This document shows positions 50,555 through 58,179 of a stretch of DNA of 64,000 bases, piece by piece. The stretch is taken from NCBI GenBank assembly GCA_902780505.1, contig CACZFN010000004.1, forward strand, positions 1 through 64,000, written 5' to 3'. The first letter of the stretch is position 1. Every line of letters begins with the position of its first letter. The translations under genes and the position numbers were made by a program. The notes below the pieces were generated by a model. The model did no database searches. It had not been told where the DNA came from and was given only the letters and a program-made list of their open reading frames with translations. The DNA is from an uncultured Ruminococcus sp. GTDB lineage: Bacteria > Bacillota > Clostridia > Oscillospirales > Ruminococcaceae.

Positions 50555-50953
50555 TCAGTAATCTATCCACCACTCAGGCGTTATATCTCCGAGTCTGACT
50601 ACTTTTCCCTTACTGTAGTCAAGCATTATTTCGATATCCTTATAGCTATCTGGCATAAGCTGCACCATAAGCTCACGACAAGCACCGCAGGGGGCGCCCC
50701 TGCCTTCATTTGGCGGGATACAAAGCACCCTTTCTATTCTTTGCTCGCCGTTTGTTATCATATTGAATACAGCGTTTCGCTCAGCGCATATACCAAGTGT
50801 CGAGCAGGTGTCGATACACACACCCGTATATATTTTTCCTGTGCTGCTGAGTACAGCTGCCGAAACCTCACCTGCTGTGACATATCCTGAAATACGTCTT
50901 GGCGAAAGTACCGATTCAGCCGCAGCATACATATCCTGCCATATCTTATCCAC
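50555..50953 (-). CDS. cdd: Cytidine deaminase
   Basis: A 132-residue zinc hydrolase of the small homotetrameric type, converting cytidine and deoxycytidine to uridine and deoxyuridine. The motifs are complete: TLGICAERNAVFNM (Cys-Ala-Glu) and GAPCGACRELM (PCxxC). It lies inside the histidine operon between hisF (3-base gap) and hisI (18 bases), an unusual place for a pyrimidine salvage enzyme. It could act on another substrate there, but the catalytic residues are standard. Confidence 0.88.
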   Translation of the reverse strand: MDKIWQDMYAAAESVLSPRRISGYVTAGEVSAAVLSSTGKIYTGVCIDTCSTLGICAERNAVFNMITNGEQRIERVLCIPPNEGRGAPCGACRELMVQLMPDSYKDIEIMLDYSKGKVVRLGDITPEWWIDY

Positions 50954-50956
50954 GAT

Positions 50957-51712
50957 CTACCTCACTATGATCCCCTTAGACCTGCAATCGTCCTTGACCT
51001 GTGAAACTGTAAGCTCCTTAAAATGGAAAAGTGACGCTGCAAGTGCAGCTGAACAGTCGGTTTCAAGGAAAGCATCTGCAAAATCGGAAAGCTTACCCGC
51101 ACCGCCGGATGCTATAACAGGTATCTTTACTGCATCAACAACAGCCTTCAGCATCGGCAGGTCAAAACCGCCCCTTACGCCGTCGGTGTCAATTGAGTTT
51201 AGGCATATCTCGCCTGCCCCGAGCGCTTCACATTCCTTTACCCATTCGATAAGGTCGCGCTTCATATCTATCCTGCCGCCGTTTATAAACACAGTCCACT
51301 TATTTTCTCCGACAGCCTTTGCATCAACGCCTACACAGATACACTGGCTGCCGAATACATCAGCCCCCTGCTTGATAAGCGAAGGGTTCTGCACTGCCTG
51401 AGAATTGACCGATACCTTATCCGCACCCGCCCTGAGCGTATCGCGGATATCGTCAACAGTTTTTATCCCTCCCCCGACAGTAAGCGGGACAAATACCTTC
51501 TTTGCGGTTTCCCTTACCACATCAAGCATAACGCCCCTGCCCTCGTGGGAAGCGGTTATATCATAAAAAACTATTTCATCAGCGCCCTGAAGGTTATATT
51601 CATAAGCACATTCAACGGGATCGCCGACTTCCTTTATTCCTTCAAAATTGACACCCTTTACTACCTTGCCGTCCCTGACATCAAGGCAAGGGATAATTCT
51701 TTTTGCAAGCAT
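50957..51712 (-). CDS. hisF: Imidazole glycerol phosphate synthase subunit HisF
   Basis: A 251-residue TIM barrel cyclase that combines PRFAR with ammonia from HisH to form imidazole glycerol phosphate and AICAR. Key parts are [20 protein letters not shown] (catalytic Asp11), [29 protein letters not shown] (catalytic Asp130) and [13 protein letters not shown]. The length is standard. The partner hisH lies two genes upstream, separated by a methyltransferase. Confidence 0.96.
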   Translation of the reverse strand: MLAKRIIPCLDVRDGKVVKGVNFEGIKEVGDPVECAYEYNLQGADEIVFYDITASHEGRGVMLDVVRETAKKVFVPLTVGGGIKTVDDIRDTLRAGADKVSVNSQAVQNPSLIKQGADVFGSQCICVGVDAKAVGENKWTVFINGGRIDMKRDLIEWVKECEALGAGEICLNSIDTDGVRGGFDLPMLKAVVDAVKIPVIASGGAGKLSDFADAFLETDCSAALAASLFHFKELTVSQVKDDCRSKGIIVR

Positions 51713-51727
51713 AATTATTCTCCTGTT

Positions 51728-52519
51728 TTATTTCTTTTCAAGCAATGCAAAACAAGCATAGTGCGCCACATCAAATTCCCCGGGGTATTGTGACAGCATA
51801 GCAAGGTGCTCACTTTCCCACTGTGACCTCTGCTCGTCAGTCAGGTCAGATGCGCCTATACCGCGGCAGGCTTTTATCCTGCCGTTCCAGCTTTCCCTTG
51901 TAAAATGCACAGGCAGCCTGTATGATACGTTTTCCTTTTCGGTAAAATACTCTGTATATTCCTGCGGCAGTATCAGGCTTTTGAACGTATCATTTGCGCC
52001 TGACCATGCGGGGTTATATTTTAGCACGAGCTGTTCGGTCTTATGCGCTATCTCGTCCTCAAACGGCAGCCAGTTCATCATACATATCAAAAGCCTGCCG
52101 CCTGCTTTTAGCACACGGGAAAACTCCGCGGCTGTACGCTTATGGTCAAAATACCAGTAGCACTGACAGGCAGTTACAGCATCAAAGCATTCATTATCAA
52201 ACGGCAGTTTATCAGCGGGGCAGACACGGTAATCAATATCAAGCCCCTGAGCATTTGTCAGCATGATCGCCTGCTTTATCTGATCATCACTTATATCGCA
52301 CCCCGTCCACACAGCGCCGAAATGCGCCATATTCCTTGGCAAAACGCCTGTGCCGCTGCCGATATCGAGCACCCTCTGCCCGGCTTTTCCGACACCGAGT
52401 GAATAAAGCGTATCATAAAACCTTTCAGGGTAAATATCACGGAACTTAGCATAATCGTTAGATGCCCTGCCCCAGTCAAAGGCTTTGCCGCCGTCTATTC
52501 TTTTATCAGATATTTCCAT
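51728..52519 (-). CDS. Class I SAM-dependent methyltransferase
   Basis: A 263-residue methyltransferase. Motif I is RVLDIGSGTGVLPRNMAHFG, the acidic motif II follows (WTGCDISDDQIKQAIML), motif IV is DAVTACQCYWYFDHKRTAAE and post-IV is VLKAGGRLLICMMNWLP. It resembles UbiE/COQ5-like small-molecule enzymes. The substrate is unknown. It is wedged between hisH and hisF with no gap before hisH, so it is co-expressed with histidine genes, but no histidine-pathway role is known for it. Confidence 0.85.
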   Translation of the reverse strand: MEISDKRIDGGKAFDWGRASNDYAKFRDIYPERFYDTLYSLGVGKAGQRVLDIGSGTGVLPRNMAHFGAVWTGCDISDDQIKQAIMLTNAQGLDIDYRVCPADKLPFDNECFDAVTACQCYWYFDHKRTAAEFSRVLKAGGRLLICMMNWLPFEDEIAHKTEQLVLKYNPAWSGANDTFKSLILPQEYTEYFTEKENVSYRLPVHFTRESWNGRIKACRGIGASDLTDEQRSQWESEHLAMLSQYPGEFDVAHYACFALLEKK

Positions 52520-53128
52520 TTAGCTTTTTAACTCCGCAAAATTTTTAAGTATCCTAAGCCCTGTTTCGCCGCTTTTTTCGGGGTGGAACTGGCAGCCGTA
52601 GACATAGCCGCCGTCAGTTACCACTGCGGGAACTTTAGTGCCGTATGTGCTGTAGGCACAAAGATTTTTATCCTGCAAAAACGCCTTGTACGAATGAACG
52701 AAATACACATACTCGTTATCCGAAAGCCCGTCAAACAGCGGGCAGTTATGGTTATATTCAAGCTTATTCCAGCCCATATGCGGTATAACAAGCCCGGGAT
52801 CGCTTATTTTATCGACGTAGCCGTTTATAAGCGACAGCCCCTGACATTCTTCAAATTCATAGCTTTTTTCAAAAAGCAGCTGCATACCAAGACATATACC
52901 GAGAAACGGCTTGAAACGCGCTTCACTCTTTATCGTATCGACAAGGCCGCTTAATTTCAGCATATTCATAGCCCACGGGAATGCACCGACACCCGGCAGT
53001 ATAAGTGCATCGGCACGCTCGATATCCTCAGCTTTATCGGTAAGCTTGTTTTCATAGCCGAGGTAATCAAGCGCATTCTTTACCGAAAAGATATTGCCTG
53101 CGCCGTAATCAATTATCGCTATCATCAC
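52520..53128 (-). CDS. hisH: Imidazole glycerol phosphate synthase subunit HisH
   Basis: A 202-residue class I glutamine amidotransferase supplying ammonia to HisF. Motifs are IIDYGAGNIFSVKNAL, LILPGVGAFPWAM, the nucleophile loop LGICLGMQLLFEKS (Cys) and GCQFHPEKSGETGL (His/Glu). Its start overlaps the hisB stop by four bases. Confidence 0.97.
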   Translation of the reverse strand: MMIAIIDYGAGNIFSVKNALDYLGYENKLTDKAEDIERADALILPGVGAFPWAMNMLKLSGLVDTIKSEARFKPFLGICLGMQLLFEKSYEFEECQGLSLINGYVDKISDPGLVIPHMGWNKLEYNHNCPLFDGLSDNEYVYFVHSYKAFLQDKNLCAYSTYGTKVPAVVTDGGYVYGCQFHPEKSGETGLRILKNFAELKS

Positions 53129-53712
53129 AGCACCCCTTTGGTAGAGAGCACCCCGCTGCCGTTTGTGCTTACTGCGGCTTTAAGTGCGTGTGCGAACGCC
53201 TTGAACATAGCTTCGATTATATGGTGGTCATTTTTGCCGTATTCTTCTCTTAAATGTAGTGTCACTCCCGAATTCATCGCAAATGCCCTGAAGAATTCTT
53301 CCGTAAGGCAGGTGTCAAATTCGCCGACACGCTCGTTTGTAAAGCAAGCATTAAACGCCAAAAACGGCCTGCCGCTTATATCAAGCGAACAGAAACACAG
53401 TGCTTCGTCCATAGGGATAAAGAAACTGCCGTAGCGCTCTATTCCCGATCTGTCGCCAATTGCCTTTGCAAAAGCCTGACCGAGCACGATCCCTGTATCC
53501 TCAACGCTGTGGTGAGGATCTACATACAGATCTCCCTTACAGCTGACGTCAAGGTCAAACCCTGCGTGCACGCCAAGTGCCGTGAGCATATGGTCAAAAA
53601 AGCCTATGCCTGTATCAATATTCACACTGCCCTGACCGTCAAGGTCAAGCTTTACTGTAATATCTGTTTCCTTTGTTTTTCTGCTGAGTTCACATCTTCG
53701 CATAATAATCAC
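53125..53712 (-). CDS. hisB: Imidazoleglycerol-phosphate dehydratase
   Basis: A 195-residue metal enzyme. Metal ligand clusters are GFFDHMLTALGVHAGFDL, DPHHSVEDTGIVLG, FNACFTNERVGEFDTCL and NDHHIIEAMFKAFAHAL. It is the stand-alone dehydratase without a phosphatase domain. The start at 53712 overlaps the preceding membrane gene by four bases, so translation is coupled. Confidence 0.97.
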   Translation of the reverse strand: MIIMRRCELSRKTKETDITVKLDLDGQGSVNIDTGIGFFDHMLTALGVHAGFDLDVSCKGDLYVDPHHSVEDTGIVLGQAFAKAIGDRSGIERYGSFFIPMDEALCFCSLDISGRPFLAFNACFTNERVGEFDTCLTEEFFRAFAMNSGVTLHLREEYGKNDHHIIEAMFKAFAHALKAAVSTNGSGVLSTKGVL

Positions 53713-54179
53713 CTGAACATTTCAAGATACAAAAGCGCCACTACCTCGACAGATATCAGGCAAAGGCTCACAAGCATAAGCTTGACGCCGATACCGACTG
53801 CACGCTTTTTATATTCTTTTGTTATTATATACCCCGTTTCAGGGGAAGAACTGCTGTACAGAACATCTGCCGTCTGTCCTTCAAAAAGTCTGTCAAGGCT
53901 TTCCTTATCATACTGATAACGGCTCAGCACCCTGACTGTCCTGTCACCCGCCTGAAACTCTATAATTGCTTTTAAGGGAAGCTCCTCCTCGTCCTTTTCG
54001 CTGAGCTTATAAGACGAGCTGTATATCTTATTCTTATAGCCGATATCCCTGCCTGTTATCCTGCCCTCGGCCTTTTTCCAGAAAAAGGAGAGCATTATCC
54101 TGTAAAGAAGCATAAACAAAGCAGGCAATATACCCGCGGCAGCAGTTACAGCAACAGCTGCGATAAGCGTATCGGGCAT
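53709..54179 (-). CDS. Membrane protein within the his operon
   Basis: A 156-residue protein with one N-terminal helix (IAAVAVTAAAGILPALFMLL) and a final one (LMLVSLCLISVEVVALLYLE) around a soluble segment (LPLKAIIEFQAGDRTVRVLS). The shape resembles DUF3592, like the gene at 49455, so the operon carries two proteins of this type. Coupled by overlap to hisD upstream and hisB downstream. No histidine-related role is known. Confidence 0.55.
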   Translation of the reverse strand: MPDTLIAAVAVTAAAGILPALFMLLYRIMLSFFWKKAEGRITGRDIGYKNKIYSSSYKLSEKDEEELPLKAIIEFQAGDRTVRVLSRYQYDKESLDRLFEGQTADVLYSSSSPETGYIITKEYKKRAVGIGVKLMLVSLCLISVEVVALLYLEMFR

Positions 54180-55474
54180 CAGTCCTCAAACCTTACCTTG
54201 ATCGCGTTGGCGTGTGCTGTAAGGCCTTCACGCTCGGCAACGAGCACGATATCGTCCTTGGCGTTTCTCAGTGCATCTTCGGTATAGTAGATAAACGAAG
54301 AACGTTTTTCAAAGCTGTTCACGCCAAGCGGCGAGAAAAACCTTGCAGTACCGCTTGTAGGAAGAACATGGTTAGGCCCTGCATAGTAATCGCCAAGCGG
54401 TTCGGAAGCATATGCGCCTAAAAATACCGAGCCTGCGTTATCAAGTCTGCCGACATATTCCATCGGGTTTTCAAACAGCACCTCAAGGTGTTCCGGCGCA
54501 AAGCGGTTAGCCATTTCAACTGCCGTATCCTTATCGGGGGCTATCATGATAGCGCCGTAGTTTTCAAGCGAATACCTGATTATATCTGCCCTTTCAAGGT
54601 ATGAAAGCTGCCTTTCAAACTCGGCATTGACCTTATCTGCAAGGGCCTCACTTGTTGTAACGAGCACAGCCGATGCAAGCTTATCGTGTTCAGCCTGCGA
54701 CATAAGGTCTGCGGCAACGAATTTCGGATCAGCCGTTTCATCTGCAAGCACAAGGACCTCACTCGGCCCTGCGACCATATCTATATCAACTGTTCCGTAC
54801 AGAAGCTTCTTGGCAGTTGCCACGAATATATTCCCGGGGCCTACTATCTTATCCACCTTCGGGATAGATTCTGTACCGTAAGCAAGAGCAGCTATCGCCT
54901 GTGCACCGCCTGCAAGGAACACCCTGTCTACACCGCAAAGTGCCGCAGCAACGAGGATATCCTTATTCGGCGTACCGTCTTTAAGGGGCGGGGTTATCAT
55001 GATGATCTCGCCGACGCCCGCTATTTTAGCAGGGACAGCATTCATAAGGACCGATGACGGGTAAGCTGCCGTACCGCCGGGCACATAAAGCCCAACCCTG
55101 TGCAGTCCCCTGACTCTCTGCCCGAGGATAACGCCGTTGTCCTTTGCATCAACAAAGCTTCTTGACTTCTGCTGACTGTGGAAGGCGGTTATATTCTCTA
55201 TACAGTTTAAAAGCGCATCTACAAAGCCCTGATCCGCTTCTGTAAGCGCATCATTTATAACATCACGCGGTACTTCAAAATATTCGGGGAGCTTACCGTC
55301 AAATTTAAGGGTATATTCGTTTACGGCCTTATCACCGTTTTGCCTTACATTATCTATTATTTCATTTACTGTCGCCGTTACCTTTTTATCAGTTTCTCCC
55401 GAGCGTTTTTCAAGGCTTTTGAAAAACTCCGCTTCGTCCCTGCCGTTGACAAATATCTTTTCTACAAGTGCCAT
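54179..55474 (-). CDS. hisD: Histidinol dehydrogenase
   Basis: A 431-residue zinc enzyme that makes histidine from histidinol in two NAD steps. Motifs are RVGLYVPGGTAAYPSSVLMN, DMVAGPSEVLVLADETADP, SQAEHDKLASAVLV, APEHLEVL and GPNHVLPTSGTARFFSP. ATG 55474 is preferred, with AAAAGGA nine bases upstream; ATG 55483 has no usable RBS. It overlaps the membrane gene by one base and follows hisG by five bases. Confidence 0.97.
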   Translation of the reverse strand: MALVEKIFVNGRDEAEFFKSLEKRSGETDKKVTATVNEIIDNVRQNGDKAVNEYTLKFDGKLPEYFEVPRDVINDALTEADQGFVDALLNCIENITAFHSQQKSRSFVDAKDNGVILGQRVRGLHRVGLYVPGGTAAYPSSVLMNAVPAKIAGVGEIIMITPPLKDGTPNKDILVAAALCGVDRVFLAGGAQAIAALAYGTESIPKVDKIVGPGNIFVATAKKLLYGTVDIDMVAGPSEVLVLADETADPKFVAADLMSQAEHDKLASAVLVTTSEALADKVNAEFERQLSYLERADIIRYSLENYGAIMIAPDKDTAVEMANRFAPEHLEVLFENPMEYVGRLDNAGSVFLGAYASEPLGDYYAGPNHVLPTSGTARFFSPLGVNSFEKRSSFIYYTEDALRNAKDDIVLVAEREGLTAHANAIKVRFED

Positions 55475-55479
55475 TTTTA

Positions 55480-56118
55480 TCATTCCTTTTCCAAGTTCTT
55501 GTCTATAAGTTCCACAAGTTCCTCAATTTCCTTCTGTTTAAGCTTCATTGATACCATATTAACTATAAGCCTTGCCGATATCGGCACGATATCCTCGATG
55601 ACCTCAAGGCCGTTTTCTTTAAGCGTTGTGCCTGTTTCAACGATATCAACTATACCGTCGGATAGTTCAAGCAGCGGTGCAAGCTCGACGGATCCTTCTA
55701 TCTTGACTATCTCAACGTCCATACCCTTGCTTTCAAAGAAGCTTCTTGTTATATTCGGGTATTTGGTCGCAATTGTCTTGACACCGTAGCCGCCGTAGAA
55801 CTTATTGCCCTTTTTGGTTGCAAGTGCAAATTTACACCTGCCGAAGCCGAGGTCTGCAAGTTCGTAAAATTTACCCTGCATTTCCATTATAGTATCCTTA
55901 CCGACAACGCCCATATCACAAACGCCATGTTCAACATATGTAATAACGTCATTGGCCTTTGCAAGAACTACCTCTATCCTGCCGCCGTCAACAGGGAGTA
56001 TAAGCTTTCTGCCCTTTTCCCTGACAGCCGTACAGTCAAAGCCCATCTTTTCAAAAAGGCCTACTGTATCCTTTTCAAGTCTGCCCTTTGTAAGGGCTAT
56101 CCTAAGTGGTCTATTCAT
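55480..56118 (-). CDS. hisG: ATP phosphoribosyltransferase, short catalytic subunit
   Basis: A 212-residue short-form HisG that starts the pathway by joining ATP and PRPP. Seen are LRIALTKGRLEKDTVGLFEK, DMGVVGKDTIMEM and DIVETGTTLKENGLEVIED (PRPP loop). The short form lacks the C-terminal regulatory ACT-like domain, which matches the presence of hisZ directly upstream. Confidence 0.96.
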   Translation of the reverse strand: MNRPLRIALTKGRLEKDTVGLFEKMGFDCTAVREKGRKLILPVDGGRIEVVLAKANDVITYVEHGVCDMGVVGKDTIMEMQGKFYELADLGFGRCKFALATKKGNKFYGGYGVKTIATKYPNITRSFFESKGMDVEIVKIEGSVELAPLLELSDGIVDIVETGTTLKENGLEVIEDIVPISARLIVNMVSMKLKQKEIEELVELIDKNLEKE

Positions 56119-56133
56119 ATTTTTATTTCCTCT

Positions 56134-57327
56134 TTACTTATCGGTATTTTCCTTACCTATTCTTATTACTTCGCCTATACCCTTTTTCTTTGCATATTCC
56201 TGTGCCTGTTCAAAGGTATCAAAGAGCGAATACTCAACTATAAGCCCGTTTTCGGATAGTTCCTTCACATAATTGAAGCCCTCGACACCGTAGCCCTCAT
56301 CTGCATGGACGAGCACAGCGGGTGGGTTCGGTTCAAACGTAACGCCTATCCTGTTTAAATGCCTTACAACGGCATCAACATCAACGCCGAAGCCTACTGC
56401 CGGGCTGTCAAGCCCGAATTCAGATATAAGGTTATCGTACCTGCCGCCGTTTAAAACATACTTGCCGACTTCCGAAAGATAGCCCTTGAAGACCACGCCT
56501 GTATAGTAATCGGTATGGCTGACGATACCGAGGTCAAGCGATATCTTATCTTCATACCCGAGGGAAGCGAGCCTTTCGTACTGTGCCCTGAGTTCATCAA
56601 GTATACTGCTTATATTATCATCTGTATATACCGCAGCCGCTTTTTCAAAGACCTCCCTGCCGCCGAAAAGTCTTGGAAGCTGCCTTAAAGCACGTGTTAC
56701 TTCATTATCGCCGAATGTCGAAAGAAGATCATTAAGTGCGGGATAATTCTTTTGTGAGATAAGCATTCTTATCTCCTCTTTTGTATCATCATCAGCGCCG
56801 AGCCTGCCGACAAGTTCTTTGAAATACCCGATATGACCGAGTTCAAGCCTGTAATTATCCTTATCAAACATTGAAAGTGCTTCTATTGCTATACACAGCA
56901 CCTCATGGTCAGCGCGCTTTTTATTGGGGCTGCCTATAAGCTCGATACCCGCCTGAACAGTTTCGTCGGAACGGCCTTTGAGCAGGGCGTTGTTTTCGTA
57001 AATACGCTGGTTATAGTAAAGTCTTAGCGGCATTACTGCGTTTTTTAGCCTTGTTGCCACAAGCCTTGCTATCGGTATAGTGGAATCGGGGCGCATAACG
57101 ATTATCCTGCCCTTTGAATCAAAGGTCTTATACAGGTTTTCAGTCCTGAAATTCCTTGTTGAGCCGCTGAAGGCATCAAAAAATTCAAGCCCCGGGGTAA
57201 CTACTTCACTGTAGCCAAAGCGCACAAAAAGCTCTTTTATCTTCTTTTCAACTGTACGCCTTGCAAAAGCTTCCTCAAAGAGCAGATCTCTTGTGCCCTC
57301 CGGGGTTATAAGGTCATATCTTTTCAT
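56134..57327 (-). CDS. hisZ: ATP phosphoribosyltransferase regulatory subunit
   Basis: A 397-residue histidyl-tRNA synthetase-like protein lacking synthetase activity. It pairs with short HisG and gives it feedback control. Class II motifs are TPEGTRDLLFEEAF, VMRPDSTIPIARLVATRLK and YYTGVVFKGYLSEVG, FGLDSPAVGFGVDVD. First gene of the histidine operon, behind the promoter at 57391-57419. A true HisS would be somewhat longer with an anticodon-binding end. Confidence 0.93.
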   Translation of the reverse strand: MKRYDLITPEGTRDLLFEEAFARRTVEKKIKELFVRFGYSEVVTPGLEFFDAFSGSTRNFRTENLYKTFDSKGRIIVMRPDSTIPIARLVATRLKNAVMPLRLYYNQRIYENNALLKGRSDETVQAGIELIGSPNKKRADHEVLCIAIEALSMFDKDNYRLELGHIGYFKELVGRLGADDDTKEEIRMLISQKNYPALNDLLSTFGDNEVTRALRQLPRLFGGREVFEKAAAVYTDDNISSILDELRAQYERLASLGYEDKISLDLGIVSHTDYYTGVVFKGYLSEVGKYVLNGGRYDNLISEFGLDSPAVGFGVDVDAVVRHLNRIGVTFEPNPPAVLVHADEGYGVEGFNYVKELSENGLIVEYSLFDTFEQAQEYAKKKGIGEVIRIGKENTDK

Positions 57328-57376
57328 AAAATCAATCCTTTTACTTTCACGTATTAAAGTGTTAGCATAATATCAC

Positions 57377-57398
57377 GTTACTATATTAGTATAGTAAC
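57377..57398. promoter_or_regulatory. Palindromic operator over the his promoter
   Basis: GTTACTATA (57377-57385) and TATAGTAAC (57390-57398) are exact inverses around TTAG. It covers the -10 box of the his promoter, so binding would block transcription. A TrpR-superfamily (YerC/HisR-type) repressor is a candidate, known in Firmicutes for histidine genes, but the exact motif is not verified. Confidence 0.6.
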
Positions 57399-57419
57399 AT
57401 ATTACCTGTTTTTTGTCAA
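57391..57419 (-). promoter_or_regulatory. Promoter of the histidine operon
   Basis: TTGACA (57414-57419) and TACTAT (57391-57396) on the minus strand are separated by 17 bp. The -10 lies inside the palindrome 57377-57398. Confidence 0.75.
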
Positions 57420-57499
57420 GCCATATACGGCAGCAGCGGGGATATTTTCGGGCAAAGCTCTAAAATACAGCCCGCATCGGTCTTATAATTGGCTATTAT

Positions 57500-58168
57500 C
57501 TATAAAGCCGCAGCGACCTCACACGGATCGTCAAATGCGGGGAAGCGCTTATCTCTTATTATTACATTATTTGCGCTGTCATATGAATACCACATAGCCT
57601 GATAAGCCCTCATACCGATATTTTCCGCCGCTTCAAGTTCACAGCTGCCGCCGTCGCCGATATATATACAATCCTCCGCTTTGACGCCGAGGTTTTTAAT
57701 GCAGATATCAAATATAGCGGCATCGGGCTTTTTTATTTTAAGGTCATAGGAAAGGCAGGGCGCATCAAAGACTTTATAAAGTTCACTTGCCTTTATTATT
57801 TCGGCTTCCTCCGAAAAGCAATTGCTGATAAGGCCAAGCTTTACTCCCCTGCTTTTAAGCGCGCCGATCATTGGCATAATGCCCTCATGCATAGAATCAA
57901 GGCAGCGCTGTTTGGTAAGCTTTCGCTTTGACACTATAAGCTTATGTATCTTGTCGCTGTAAGCGCCGTTTTCTTCAAGGATAAGCCTTATCGTATCATC
58001 AAAAGTAATTCTGCCAAGTGTCCTGTCCGCTTCAAGTTCGCGCCAGCGGGAACGGAAACGCTCTGTATCTACGCCTGCATCAGCTGCCATTTCTTCGCTG
58101 AAATAAAGCGGCGTGCGGTAGTGTGTTATAAGCGTTTCAAACATATCAAAAATAACTGCTTTTGTCAT
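57500..58168 (-). CDS. HAD family hydrolase
   Basis: A 222-residue phosphatase-like HAD protein. Motif I is AVIFDMFETLITHY, motif II is LGLISNCFSEEAEI, motif III Lys is in IKKPDAAIF and motif IV is CIYIGDGGSCELEAA. The first motif reads DMFET, so the acid/base residue is not the common DxD; Phe replaces the second-position residue. The substrate is unknown. It follows polC by 11 bases and ends the polC-side operon. Confidence 0.82.
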   Translation of the reverse strand: MTKAVIFDMFETLITHYRTPLYFSEEMAADAGVDTERFRSRWRELEADRTLGRITFDDTIRLILEENGAYSDKIHKLIVSKRKLTKQRCLDSMHEGIMPMIGALKSRGVKLGLISNCFSEEAEIIKASELYKVFDAPCLSYDLKIKKPDAAIFDICIKNLGVKAEDCIYIGDGGSCELEAAENIGMRAYQAMWYSYDSANNVIIRDKRFPAFDDPCEVAAAL

Positions 58169-58179
58169 ATAATTTTCCT

